From positions 1-45,200 of the forward strand of contig JALJPK010000028.1 in NCBI GenBank assembly GCA_022968985.1: a stretch of DNA of 45,200 bases. Direction: 5' to 3'. The notes under the pieces were generated by a model, which did not search any database, was not told the DNA's origin, and saw nothing but the letters and a program-made list of their open reading frames with translations. Below, piece by piece: positions 9,751 to 18,824 of the stretch (position 1 is its first letter; the number at the start of each line of letters is the position of its first letter). The stretch comes from Pseudomonadales bacterium. Lineage in GTDB: Bacteria; Pseudomonadota; Gammaproteobacteria; Pseudomonadales; Natronospirillaceae. Both the position numbers and the translations under genes were made by a program.

Positions 9751-10767
9751 ATGTCGATATTTGCAAAAACAATGAAAAAAATACTCATATCATTATGTGT
9801 GTCTTGTATCATCTATTTATCAATCGCATTAGTGCTCATTTCTTTACCTATTAAACGGATTTACCCTGAAGAGAGTTTAGATTTTACAGTATTAAAAATT
9901 TCTGACGTATCAAACGTACCTGTTAAGGAATCAACTTTTACCGCCCGTGATAACAGTGACTTATTTTATCGATCGATTGCAGGGGATACAGATATTACCC
10001 TTGTTTTATTACATGGTTCAGGCGCTGAAGGGAAGTATCTTATCTCGCTTGCTGCCAAGTTAAATACTGCTTTAAATATTACAGTGGTGATTCCTGATCT
10101 ACGTGGTCATGGTGAATCGTCTTTATCTAATAAGGGGGATGTCAGTTATTTGGGGCAGTTTGAACATGATTTAGAAGATTTATATAACCATCTGGTATTA
10201 AAATATTCAAATCCAAAAATGATTCTAGGTGGGCATTCTTCAGGTGGTGGGTTGGCGCTAAAATATGGTGGTAATATATCAGCACAATTTGATGCTTATA
10301 TTCTGTTGGCACCTTATCTTGGATATAAAGCGCCTACAGTACGGCCAAATAGTGGGGGCTGGGTGCAAGTAGCAAAACGACGTTATGCAGGTTTGGTCAT
10401 GTTAAATAACATTACTGTCACAATGTTTAATGATTTACCGGTTCTATTTTTTAATCGCCCGAAAAATATAGAAAACCCATTACATGCTGATAATTATAGT
10501 TATCGTTTAAATGAGTCTTATTCACCACAGGATTATGTTGTAAATTTACAAAATAATAAGAAACCTATTTTGTTATTGGTTGGACAAAACGATGAAGCTT
10601 TTTATGCTGATAAATTTGCGACCATTTTTAATGAATATGCAAAACAAACTGAAACAACTATTATTTCTGGATTAAAACATCTAGATTTAATCAGTGATCA
10701 GATTGCAGCTGAGTTAATCAGTGCTTGGATAGATAAAACTTTTATCCACATCAATAACAACCAATAG
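9751..10767 (+). CDS. Membrane-anchored alpha/beta hydrolase
   Basis: A 338-aa serine hydrolase with an N-terminal membrane anchor (about 10-32). The alpha/beta fold is marked by LLHGSGAEG (oxyanion strand), DLRGHGES, the nucleophile elbow GGHSSGGG, an acid in LLVGQNDEAF and the catalytic His in GLKHLDL, so all triad residues are present. It resembles lysophospholipase-like hydrolases; the substrate cannot be read from sequence. The start follows AAAGG nine to ten bases upstream. A second Met at residue 8 is possible. The neighbouring GH6 gene is transcribed away from it, so no operon link is implied. Confidence 0.85.
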   Translation: MSIFAKTMKKILISLCVSCIIYLSIALVLISLPIKRIYPEESLDFTVLKISDVSNVPVKESTFTARDNSDLFYRSIAGDTDITLVLLHGSGAEGKYLISLAAKLNTALNITVVIPDLRGHGESSLSNKGDVSYLGQFEHDLEDLYNHLVLKYSNPKMILGGHSSGGGLALKYGGNISAQFDAYILLAPYLGYKAPTVRPNSGGWVQVAKRRYAGLVMLNNITVTMFNDLPVLFFNRPKNIENPLHADNYSYRLNESYSPQDYVVNLQNNKKPILLLVGQNDEAFYADKFATIFNEYAKQTETTIISGLKHLDLISDQIAAELISAWIDKTFIHINNNQ

Positions 10768-10848
10768 AATTAGTAATTTTTACTGTATTCTATTAAAAAT
10801 TGTAGCGCCTAAAATAAATTGATTCCTTAAACAATACGGAGAAGATAG

Positions 10849-12360
10849 ATGAAAAAATGGATGATTTTAGCAAGTGTTATTGCGATATTTTTATTGATTT
10901 TTATAATAAAAAATAACAAACAAGAAAAGATATCGAATGATAGTTTATATAAAGAAATAGTGACTCAAGATACTCAACCGATTATCCAGCTTAAAGAAAA
11001 TATTGAGATTATAAGTGTCAAACCAAAAAAAGAAATAAACATATTACCTGTTGTTAATACAAAACCCTCTGAGCAGCGCTGTATTATAAATAAAGGCATA
11101 ACAATTACTCAAGCCTGCTCGAAATTTAAAAATATAGATAAAATGGATTTTAAAAAATACACTAATTTAATTCTGCATGATGATATTAAAACGATGTTTA
11201 ATTATGGATTACAAATTAGTTCGAAATATCCTGATTTAACTCTATTGGAATTAGGGCAATCAGATCAAGGTAAAGTCTATCAAATATTATTATTTTTTAT
11301 TATGGCTGATATTGATAGTTCGCAGTACTTTTTTGAAAGTAAATTAGATAATGCAGCGTGGATTGTAAGTGATTCAGAAATGGAATTTATAGAAAATACA
11401 ACAAAAACTGGATACAGATTAATTGATCTTGATTTTAATGATGATAGGCCTATATTGAGTTTTATTAAATTAGACGGCGAACTTAAAATTCTTAATTGTT
11501 TCCATGAAAATCAATTAAAATTTTATGAAGAAAATGATTTAAGTCTTAATATAACAAAAACCTGTGTAGATTTTCCGGAGCTTGAATTGTCTACTTATAG
11601 AATGAAAAATATTGTTGTTGATGGTGGAGGTTTTCTTCTTAATGATAATGTGATTCGTCAGTGTTTAGATGGTGTAGTTGATATTTTTGGTTTAGGAATT
11701 GAAATTAATCCAATGACGATCACTAATATAGAATGTGATTCACTAAAAGGCGCAAATATAGAGGTTTTAAAACAATTTGTTAATGTTAAATCTTTCCAAG
11801 TTACTAGGCTTGATAATGATTTGAGTTTTATTAAAGAGTATAAAAATTTAGAGTCATTAATTATATCCGAAAATATTGATTTTGATATCAATTGGTTAAC
11901 TGGAATGAGTCAATTAAAAAAGTTATATCTATCAACTGTAAATATTTCAAATTTAGAAAATTTTGATTATAACTCTATACAGTTAAAACAACTTAGTATT
12001 AAAAATTCAATAGTTGATAATATTGATTTCTTAAGTTTTCAATATGAATTAACTAAAATAGATCTAACAAATACACAATTAACTGTTATGCCTTTACTTG
12101 GTAATAATTCCAATCTTAATGAACTTATTTTAAAGAATAATAATATTAAACATATTAATGATTTTGATCAATTCGTAAATCTTGAAATACTGAATGTCAG
12201 TAAAAATGAAATTGAATACATGTCTAATTTAGATTTGAATAATTCAAAACTTAAATCGGTTAATATCACGTTTAATCCTTTAGATTGTACAGACCCTTAT
12301 TTAAATTATTCGCCTATTGTAAAAAGCTCGTGTAATAGGAAATTAAAATTAAACTTGTAG
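10849..12360 (+). CDS. Leucine-rich-repeat protein with N-terminal membrane anchor
   Basis: A 503-aa protein with one N-terminal membrane helix (about 5-22) and a basic start, so probably an inner-membrane anchor with the rest in the periplasm. Residues about 300-480 are leucine-rich repeats of the 22-residue bacterial type: NLESLIISEN, QLKKLYLSTVNIS, QLKQLSIKNSIVDN, NLNELILKNNNIKHI and NLEILNVSKNEIEYM. Two Cys near the C-terminus (LDCTDPY, KSSCNRK) may cap the solenoid. The middle region is unrecognised. The gene looks even richer in A and T than its neighbours. An AGGAG-like site (CGGAGAAG) precedes the ATG. LRRs normally bind proteins; the partner is unknown. Confidence 0.8.
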   Translation: MKKWMILASVIAIFLLIFIIKNNKQEKISNDSLYKEIVTQDTQPIIQLKENIEIISVKPKKEINILPVVNTKPSEQRCIINKGITITQACSKFKNIDKMDFKKYTNLILHDDIKTMFNYGLQISSKYPDLTLLELGQSDQGKVYQILLFFIMADIDSSQYFFESKLDNAAWIVSDSEMEFIENTTKTGYRLIDLDFNDDRPILSFIKLDGELKILNCFHENQLKFYEENDLSLNITKTCVDFPELELSTYRMKNIVVDGGGFLLNDNVIRQCLDGVVDIFGLGIEINPMTITNIECDSLKGANIEVLKQFVNVKSFQVTRLDNDLSFIKEYKNLESLIISENIDFDINWLTGMSQLKKLYLSTVNISNLENFDYNSIQLKQLSIKNSIVDNIDFLSFQYELTKIDLTNTQLTVMPLLGNNSNLNELILKNNNIKHINDFDQFVNLEILNVSKNEIEYMSNLDLNNSKLKSVNITFNPLDCTDPYLNYSPIVKSSCNRKLKLNL

Positions 12361-12430
12361 AATAGGTATTGTGTATCAAAACTCTAGAGCGATTTTATAT
12401 TGTAATAATAACCAAAAAAGGAACGAGATA

Positions 12431-12793
12431 ATGAATAAACTTTTAACTTGCCATTGTGGTGCGGTAGAAATGGATGTGTTGTTAGACGGTGGTGAGCTGA
12501 AAAATATTCGCCGTTGTGCTTGTAGTTTGTGTAGTAGAAAAGGTTATATTATGGCCAGTGTGCCGATAGATAACCTTAAGGTCACTAAAGGAGTAGAGTC
12601 GTTAAGTGTGTATAAATGGGGCACTCAATCAGCAGCACATTATTTTTGTAATCAGTGTGGAGTGTATACTCATCATAAAAGGAAAAGTAACCCGAATGAA
12701 TTGGGTATTAACATCGCCTGTTTCGATTTTGTCGATGTTGATACTATTAAAGATATCCCTTATGGTAATGGTGATATTTGTTTGATGGTTTAA
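12431..12793 (+). CDS. GFA/CENP-V family zinc protein
   Basis: A 120-aa protein of the GFA family (glutathione-dependent formaldehyde-activating enzyme-like). The zinc-binding cysteines are seen in LTCHCGAVEM, RRCACSLCSRKG and YFCNQCGVYTHHK, in the order and spacing of the family. Many GFA relatives have no proven formaldehyde activity, so the reaction is left open. The frame is open back to 12371, but the ATG at 12431 is preferred: it follows AAAGGAACGAG and begins MNKLLTCHCG exactly where family members begin. It lies 70 bases after the LRR gene in the same direction. Confidence 0.85.
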   Translation: MNKLLTCHCGAVEMDVLLDGGELKNIRRCACSLCSRKGYIMASVPIDNLKVTKGVESLSVYKWGTQSAAHYFCNQCGVYTHHKRKSNPNELGINIACFDFVDVDTIKDIPYGNGDICLMV

Positions 12794-12895
12794 TTAATGA
12801 ATAATAGAAAACATAATTAAGAGTTGTACGTAATTGAATGTGTTAATGCTTAATGTTTCTAATAGCTATGATTATTACCTGTCTTTTTTTAGTTT

Positions 12896-13035
12896 TTGAT
12901 ATAAATATCAACCTTACGATTACAGATATTATTTATCGTAGGTTCGATATTTATATCGAAAGGATAATGTTTGATTATTTGATATGAATATTAACCCGAT
13001 ACAGATGTTATTTATCGTAGGTTCGATATCCATAG
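12896..13035. repeat. REPIN-like palindromic repeat cluster
   Basis: Two adjacent imperfect palindromes. The first (12896-12960) begins TTGATATAAATATCAACC and ends with the near complement GGTTCGATATTTATATCGAA. The second (12979-13035) is a diverged copy that shares ATTTATCGTAGGTTCGATAT. Each could fold into a long hairpin. The cluster sits between the converging GFA and barrel genes. Related units lie at 20776 and 28912. It may act as a bidirectional terminator or a REP-type element; no transposase is near. Confidence 0.8.
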
Positions 13036-13141
13036 AAAAATTATTACCCCAATAACAAAATAAGGTCTTGATTAATATAGGATTAAAAATCAAGACACTT
13101 ATACTTACTACCTAAAGATGACTATCTTAAAGCTTAAAATT

Positions 13142-13830
13142 TTACCAAGAACTCGTTAGCAACAGCGTATAAGTTTGTTGAGCTTCTAAGTTAAATTCTT
13201 TTATGGCACCTTGATGTTGTAACATAAACATTGATTGCCATTGATTAAAATCAATTGTGTATTGCATTGCAAAAGTAGGGGCAAGTTGAACCGCTGTATT
13301 ATTTTCCTCTGTAATATTTTCTAAGTCGGAGTCTAAATTATGTTCATTGTTAATCCAATCATTTGATTGTAGATGAAAGCCTACTTCTGCTCCCAGCATT
13401 CCCACACCAATTGGATACTGTGTTCCAACGGTTGTATCAAATTGCCAACTCTTTAATGGATCAACCAATCTTGAATCGGTGCTTACTGTAAATCGTAATG
13501 GTCCCCAGTGATATTGCGAATCTACTTTGGCCAAAAAACCACGGCTTGTATCGTCAAATAACTCATGATAATCAAGGCCTAAACCCGCCTGCCAATGCAT
13601 TGCATCAATATCCCCGGTTAACAATAACGCCATAGGTGAAATAGAATAAGAATTCGTTTTATAACTAATCCACGGTAATAATATAGGTGACCATTCATCT
13701 TGGTAAGTTAAATTGCTAACCAAACCCGCTGACCATTTACCCTGTTTTTTTCTGCAATAGCAATTGTCATTACTGTGCCTAATAATAGGGTTAGAGTTGT
13801 TTTAATGATTGTGGTTGTTAAAGTTTTCAT
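13142..13830 (-). pseudogene. Outer-membrane barrel gene (MipA/OmpV-like), frameshifted
   Basis: Two reading frames together make one protein. The first, from ATG 13830, encodes a signal peptide (MKTLTTTIIKTTLTLLLGTV, then ending AIAE) and soon stops. The second, to 13142, encodes a beta-barrel that starts KWSAGLVSNLTYQDEW and ends in TYTLLLTSSW, with the terminal aromatic residue typical of barrels assembled by the Bam machinery. A single extra A in the coding-strand run of seven (13745-13751) would join them as AEKKQGKWSAGL. The joined length is about 229 aa. Resemblance to MipA/OmpV is moderate. It lies downstream of the TAP-like hydrolase on the same strand. Real frameshift, slippage and sequencing error cannot be told apart here. 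Confidence 0.75.
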
Positions 13831-13874
13831 TATTTTTTAATTCCTGTAGTTGTATTGAATAAATGTAATTTAGC

Positions 13875-15416
13875 TCAAAGTACTAATGCGATCACGATGA
13901 TTAAAGCTGAGATTAAAAGCCCTATCACTCCCCAAAAAGCATAAATAATTAAGGACAGTGAAAATTTAGCTTTAAAGTCAAAAGCAGTGCCGAATGTTTG
14001 TTGGGTTGTATGTGTGCCTGTTTGTAAAAAATTTAGCATGTGTTTTTCTAATTGCGGGCCACCGGCAAACATATGATCTGGAGCATGTCCGGCACCAACA
14101 ACATTAAGCAACGAGCCGTTTTTAATAAACGGCATCCAAAGTTTTTGGATGCGCTCGATGGGGGTTGCTAGATCAATGTCGGAGCCAAATATCAAAGTAG
14201 GTGTATTTGTATTGTGGTTTTGCAGGGGCTGATACTCTCGGCTTTTCCAGCCCTTAGTGATACCACCATATAACAGCTCTGATAGTGGTGAATTTAATAC
14301 AGTTGTGGATGCAGTTTGCTCTAGGGTTAATTCAAAGGTTGTTCGTTGTGTTAAGTCGATAGAACCTGCACTGAGGAATGTGCCCCATACCCAATCTTTT
14401 TTGGCAAATGGATTGGGATATTTTTGCATGGCAACTAGGCCACTGTAGTTACCTTGGCTGGCTTTACTGTACGCATCAATCACCATCGGTATTGAATCTT
14501 TACTGTATAACATCATAAAAGTGACGAGTCGGATTTGATCGGCATCTAAAAATACCCCCCATGCTTTATCAGGTAAATTTGTCAAAACAGACTTGATGGT
14601 TTGGCTTAAATTAGGTAATTTGCTTTGACAATAATCATCTTGATCACATAAACCTTCGAGTGTTAATAATTGCAATTGGGTGTAATAAGGATCAAAGAAA
14701 AATCCACCATCTGGGTTGCCGCTCATTATGAGGCTGCGATCAACAACCCCTGGTTTTAATTGATCAAAATACCAAGCGATACGAGTCCCATAACTGACTG
14801 ATAATAAATTGATTTTGTCGAAACCGAGCATTTTGCGAACTTGGTCAATATCTTCGACCACTTCATAAATACCGTAGGCTTGAGTATTGATGCCTTTATT
14901 TCCCCAATTTTGCTGACAGCTCTCTACTTTTTGTGACAACCGAGCCAAAGTGATGGTCGACAAAAAATCATCATCTCTGTTTTTGCTTTCAAATTTGAAT
15001 TGTTGACGTAATTTGGGGCAATCTAAACGAGGAGACCCGTCGATTCCACGATAACCCACTGCTAATACATCAAAGTGCTCCCATACCCAATCGGGCATAG
15101 GGGGATTGAGATTACTTCTGCCTGGGCCACCCATTAGCCAAACAATTGGGTAAGGATTTAATCGCTCGCCAGTGGCTTGCCAATATTGTATGTCTATGGA
15201 AACCATTTGATGAGATTGTTTTGTTTCGGGTAATTCAGCGCGATAACAAGTGGCATTTTTTGCTTCACAGTTGGCCAGTTTTGTAATGGATGGGGTTATT
15301 TTGGATGAGGCTATTGAGGATGGAGCTAAAATGGATGAGTCTATGGCATGGCTAAATGGCGCAACTGCAATAAGCAGTACAATCATGATAGATAAGAAGA
15401 GTTGTGATGTTTTCAT
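13875..15416 (-). CDS. Secreted TAP-like alpha/beta hydrolase with C-terminal membrane anchor
   Basis: A 513-aa exported protein with a signal peptide (cleavage near SHA-ID, residue 24). The alpha/beta hydrolase core has VWLMGGPGRSN (oxyanion), GYRGIDGSPR, the nucleophile motif LLSVSYGTR, the acid in FGSDIDLATP and the His in GAGHAPDHM. This layout resembles tripeptidyl/proline aminopeptidases of the S33/TAP group. The C-terminus carries a hydrophobic helix (about 487-512), so the enzyme may stay attached to the membrane. It lies between a membrane AraC gene and the broken barrel gene, all leftward, possibly an operon. Whether it is a peptidase or an esterase is not decided by sequence. Confidence 0.85.
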   Translation of the reverse strand: MKTSQLFLSIMIVLLIAVAPFSHAIDSSILAPSSIASSKITPSITKLANCEAKNATCYRAELPETKQSHQMVSIDIQYWQATGERLNPYPIVWLMGGPGRSNLNPPMPDWVWEHFDVLAVGYRGIDGSPRLDCPKLRQQFKFESKNRDDDFLSTITLARLSQKVESCQQNWGNKGINTQAYGIYEVVEDIDQVRKMLGFDKINLLSVSYGTRIAWYFDQLKPGVVDRSLIMSGNPDGGFFFDPYYTQLQLLTLEGLCDQDDYCQSKLPNLSQTIKSVLTNLPDKAWGVFLDADQIRLVTFMMLYSKDSIPMVIDAYSKASQGNYSGLVAMQKYPNPFAKKDWVWGTFLSAGSIDLTQRTTFELTLEQTASTTVLNSPLSELLYGGITKGWKSREYQPLQNHNTNTPTLIFGSDIDLATPIERIQKLWMPFIKNGSLLNVVGAGHAPDHMFAGGPQLEKHMLNFLQTGTHTTQQTFGTAFDFKAKFSLSLIIYAFWGVIGLLISALIIVIALVL

Positions 15417-15541
15417 TTGTTTAACCTTTGAGTAGATTCGATGAACATAGAATCGTGCAAAAGCTAATCAAAAGCGCCCCAAGTTAAAAGTATGAACGTT
15501 CGAGATTAGAAATCTGAACGTTTAAAGGGGTTTAAAACCAA

Positions 15542-16642
15542 TTAATCAGTGCTTGTTTGTTTGCGAAAAGCGGAGGGTGTTTGGCCTGAGGCCTGCTTAA
15601 ATAGGGTGTTGAAGGTACTTTTGGCTTGAAATCCTGAGGCTAACATAACTGCAAGTACTGGCATGGTGGGTTTTTCAAGTAATAAACGTTTAGCTTCGTT
15701 TATGCGTAGCTCATTAACTAATTCATTAAAGTTTTGCGAGCGACAATCGTTAATAACCTGAGATACCAAATGAATTTGGAACCCAGTTTTAGCGGCTAAG
15801 TCGGCGATACGTAATTCGGGATTGGTAAATAAACGTTCGCCTTTTAACTGTTGCTCAAGCTCCAACCAAATTTGGTCTTGGATGTCGCTGTCGAGTCGTT
15901 GGCCTTCGTATTTTTCTTTTTCCTTTTTATTGTCCTTTAAGCTTTCTGGAATCTCACTCAGAGTTTTTGCACGTTCAGAAAATAAGGCTTTATAACCCAA
16001 TACATAAATCATCAGGCTCACTAAAATATACGGTGCACCATTGATTTTATATGGTGTAAACAGATTCAATATTACAAAACCCCATATTACTAACTGAAAG
16101 ATGGACATAATCCACACCCAGTCGATCCAATGTGAACGAATGCCAATTTTACGATCGTTGCGTAACCGCACAATTGCAGCCACCACAAAAACAAATGAAC
16201 TGAGCATAAGGATGGTGCCGATAATAAATGTGATCGGCATGTCATCCACTTTTAAGGTTTCAACTAAACGCGATTTTTCAATGCCTGATAACAGCAGGAT
16301 TTGCATATTCATTAAATAACATAAAATAGGTGCTGTAAAAAACAGGATTATTTTCCAGCGCCATAACGTAGCAGGGCGTAATAATTGATTCACATACAGG
16401 TAAAATAGAGGGCCATAAAACGCAGGGAAAAACATAGTTAAACCCAATAAATGCGGGAAACTATTATGTAATCCTCCCCAAAACAATAACTGCGACAAGG
16501 TATCTAGGCTAAGTAAACCAATCAGCCAGATAAGAAATTTGTGTGCAGAATGCTGTTTGCGCAGCGGTAATAAAGCAGCACAAAGCATCAAACCTTGTAA
16601 TCCACCTATTAAAAAGATAAAAGCCGTGATATCAGAAATCAT
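15542..16642 (-). CDS. Membrane-embedded AraC-family regulator (leftward)
   Basis: A 366-aa protein whose first ~240 residues form about seven membrane helices. The C-terminus is an AraC-type double helix-turn-helix: RLFTNPELRIADLAAKTGF, then NFNELVNELRINEAKRLL, then LASGFQAKSTFNTLFKQASG. The membrane part probably senses a signal and the DNA-binding part would act at the inner face of the membrane. It is divergent from a second gene of the same architecture at 17185. Its ribosome-binding site is weak. The TAP-like hydrolase follows it at 126 bases and is a likely target, by position only. Confidence 0.88.
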   Translation of the reverse strand: MISDITAFIFLIGGLQGLMLCAALLPLRKQHSAHKFLIWLIGLLSLDTLSQLLFWGGLHNSFPHLLGLTMFFPAFYGPLFYLYVNQLLRPATLWRWKIILFFTAPILCYLMNMQILLLSGIEKSRLVETLKVDDMPITFIIGTILMLSSFVFVVAAIVRLRNDRKIGIRSHWIDWVWIMSIFQLVIWGFVILNLFTPYKINGAPYILVSLMIYVLGYKALFSERAKTLSEIPESLKDNKKEKEKYEGQRLDSDIQDQIWLELEQQLKGERLFTNPELRIADLAAKTGFQIHLVSQVINDCRSQNFNELVNELRINEAKRLLLEKPTMPVLAVMLASGFQAKSTFNTLFKQASGQTPSAFRKQTSTD

Positions 16643-17184
16643 AGAAATTCAGTTAGAGTAAATGTTAATTTTATTGGATTGAGTATAACGTTTATTGGAT
16701 TGTCATTTAATGGTTTTAAGCTAATTTTTGGCTATGTTTTACATTGTTGTTGCAGCTTGATATCGTCCCATTCTGTTTAGTGCTAAAAAGCAGCTATTAC
16801 AGCCTCTGTTTCGGTTTTATTTGACAGCAAACCTAATAACAAAATGTGATTAAATTCAAATAGTTAGAAATACAACAACACAAATTTAAAACATAACCAT
16901 AAGAAAGCTGTGCATAACCTCTGATACCATTAAATCGACATAAGAGTCTTATGTGCTCAGTGTGTTTAAGTCCATTCATACTGCCCGCGAGTGACTTGAA
17001 ACCTGTGTAACCTTAAGTAATACCTGAAAATCACTGAAATCATAATTGTAATTAGTAGATGGATTTGGCTCAGGGGGGCTAAATGCAATAAAGTGAACAC
17101 TTACTTTGTTTATCTAAGCTGCATTGTCTCTTTTAAAATTTTTATGTACTGTACTGACTTATTTTAAGCAAAAGTCCTGTCAGT
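16643..17184. other. Divergent region between two membrane AraC genes
   Basis: A 542-base gap without recognisable genes. It must hold the promoters of both regulator genes and contains the inverted-repeat element at 16730-16898. No convincing promoter or operator was picked. Confidence 0.5.
16730..16898. mobile_element. Short terminal-inverted-repeat element, copy A
   Basis: The left end reads GGCTATGTTTTACATTG and the right end, reverse-complemented, reads GGTTATGTTTTAAATTTG. The two match over about 25 bases, allowing gaps. The interior (about 115 bases) encodes nothing. A second copy with the same ends lies at 32474-32575. The form is that of a MITE; no transposase or clear target duplication was seen, so mobility is inferred. 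Confidence 0.5.
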
Positions 17185-18186
17185 ATGGCCATACTCAACA
17201 CATTCATTATCGGTTTTTCAATTTTCAGCGCTTTGATGTTGTTTATCACCTATGTATTGTTTTTAAAGCATATCAATAAATCTTGGATAACAATTGTTAT
17301 TTGTGCGGCTTTGTTGAGTGTTTTGGCGTTAATACAATATCAACATTTTGAGTTTTATTCGTTAAGCGCCGAACCCTTAACTACACCTTTTTATCGATTT
17401 TTGATTTTGTGTGCGCCACCTTTGTTCTTTTTATTAGGTCGTGCCATTTTATTTGTGGATCGTAAGCAAACTCCATGGTTATTACTGCATTTATTACCCA
17501 TTACACTGGCTTTTATAACACCAAAAGAAATTAGCATACCAGTGGCGTTTTTATTGGGAACAGCTTATAGCTTATGGTTGTCTCAAGTTATTTATCAACT
17601 AAAAAACACACGTAAACAATTTGATTTAGCATTGGTGTTTTTGCTGTTATTTAGTGTGATTGCCGTCATTGTTTTATTGTTAGCTGTGTTTGTCACCCAA
17701 ATTGAATCGAGTTATTTCTATCATTTTTATACATTAGGCATAGGGCTGAGTTTTATGTTTATTTGTGCTGCTCTTATTGTTGCACCTAATGCATTAATTG
17801 AGCTGGGTGAATTGGTACGTTTAAATTACGTTAAATCGACCTTAGATAATATTGATATTAAGCAGACTAAAAAACAGTTAAAACACTTAATGGACTCGTC
17901 TAAAATGTACCAAAATGAAAGTTTGAGTTTATTGGTATTAGCGAAAGAATTACAGATTTCTAGTCATCAGTTATCAGAGTTTATTAATACACAGTTTGAA
18001 ATGAATTTCTCTAATTACATTCGTTTCCAGCGCGTAGAGGCGTCAAAAGTATTACTAAAAAAGCAAGCTCAGTCTTCTATTTTATCGATCAGTATGGAGG
18101 TTGGATTTAAATCGCAATCTAACTTTTATGTCGCTTTTAAATCAATTACTGGATTGTCACCAGGGCAATACCGTAAATCAGACTAA
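17185..18186 (+). CDS. Membrane-embedded AraC-family regulator (rightward)
   Basis: A 333-aa protein with about seven membrane helices in its first ~215 residues and a C-terminal AraC DNA-binding domain: ESLSLLVLAKELQISSHQLS, NFSNYIRFQRVEASKVLL and SMEVGFKSQSNFYVAFKSIT, ending GLSPGQYRK. The architecture matches the divergent gene at 15542, and the pair may be old paralogues. The ribosome-binding site before ATG 17185 is poor. A 30-base palindrome follows 31 bases after the stop. Targets are unknown; the small-gene cluster downstream is a candidate by position. Confidence 0.87.
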   Translation: MAILNTFIIGFSIFSALMLFITYVLFLKHINKSWITIVICAALLSVLALIQYQHFEFYSLSAEPLTTPFYRFLILCAPPLFFLLGRAILFVDRKQTPWLLLHLLPITLAFITPKEISIPVAFLLGTAYSLWLSQVIYQLKNTRKQFDLALVFLLLFSVIAVIVLLLAVFVTQIESSYFYHFYTLGIGLSFMFICAALIVAPNALIELGELVRLNYVKSTLDNIDIKQTKKQLKHLMDSSKMYQNESLSLLVLAKELQISSHQLSEFINTQFEMNFSNYIRFQRVEASKVLLKKQAQSSILSISMEVGFKSQSNFYVAFKSITGLSPGQYRKSD

Positions 18187-18217
18187 ACCTTATTAACTTT
18201 GATCTGCTTAAACAAAT

Positions 18218-18247
18218 AAGTATCCATAATGATCATTCTGGATACTT
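18218..18247. terminator. 30-base near-perfect palindrome after the AraC gene
   Basis: Arms AAGTATCCA and TGGATACTT enclose AATGATCATT; the whole 30 bases is a palindrome with one mismatched pair. It lies 31 bases past the stop and could be a terminator, though no U tract follows, or an operator for the genes downstream. Confidence 0.45.
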
Positions 18248-18442
18248 GTAAGTTATTGATTTTAATGGATTTTATATTTTTATGTTCAAGGATGATCAAA
18301 CAGGAATCCCCAACCTAATTTTGTGTTTATTATTTGTATCACCTGCTGATCTTCATTGCCTAAGTCTTTTTTTAGAAGGCTTATAAGTGATATTGGAGTC
18401 AATGAGGCCACTTTAATAATTTTAAAACACAGGAAGAAAACC

Positions 18443-18790
18443 ATGATCGTTAGTACCTATATAGCTTACCTTTTTATCAGTATTGCCATGACCATTTGGG
18501 TGGCCAGAACACTGAGTAAAAATGGACGTGTTTTTTTAGTCGACAGTTTTGTAGGCAACGAAGTGCTGGCCGATTCAGTAAATCATCTTTTAGTTGTTGG
18601 TTTTTATTTGATCAATATGGGGTTTATTTTATTGTCTTTAAAAAGCCAAAATAACATTGAAGACTTACGAGCCTGTATTGAATTTTTGAGTGTTCAAGTT
18701 GGTTTTGTATTGTTGGTTTTAGGGGCTTTGCATTTTACCAATGTAATGGTCATTGCAAAATGGCGTTATAGCGTAATAAAAAACAAATAA
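18443..18790 (+). CDS. Small membrane protein of unknown function
   Basis: A 115-aa protein with three to four hydrophobic helices (about 3-20, 48-68, 83-103). The frame is open to 18356, but I prefer the ATG at 18443 because AGGAAG lies six to seven bases upstream and the extension adds only a charged, non-hydrophobic stretch. No family is recognised. It is followed at 34 bases by a DCC-family gene and a methyltransferase gene, forming what looks like a short operon. Confidence 0.7.
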   Translation: MIVSTYIAYLFISIAMTIWVARTLSKNGRVFLVDSFVGNEVLADSVNHLLVVGFYLINMGFILLSLKSQNNIEDLRACIEFLSVQVGFVLLVLGALHFTNVMVIAKWRYSVIKNK

Positions 18791-18824
18791 GCAGTCGTTT
18801 ATATCCAGAACAGGAGCGCTCACA

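Noticed and set aside
10763-10794. An 8-bp inverted repeat (AATAGAAT/ATTCTATT) over the alpha/beta hydrolase stop
   Set aside because: AT-only stem with a 16-base loop and no U tract; too weak to call a terminator.
10849-12793. LRR protein plus neighbours as a possible defence system
   Set aside because: No nuclease, NTPase or known defence domain is present nearby; the GFA gene and hydrolase are ordinary metabolic families.
12961-12978. Target-site duplication around the REPIN cluster
   Set aside because: The bases between the two units do not form matching direct repeats at the outer edges.
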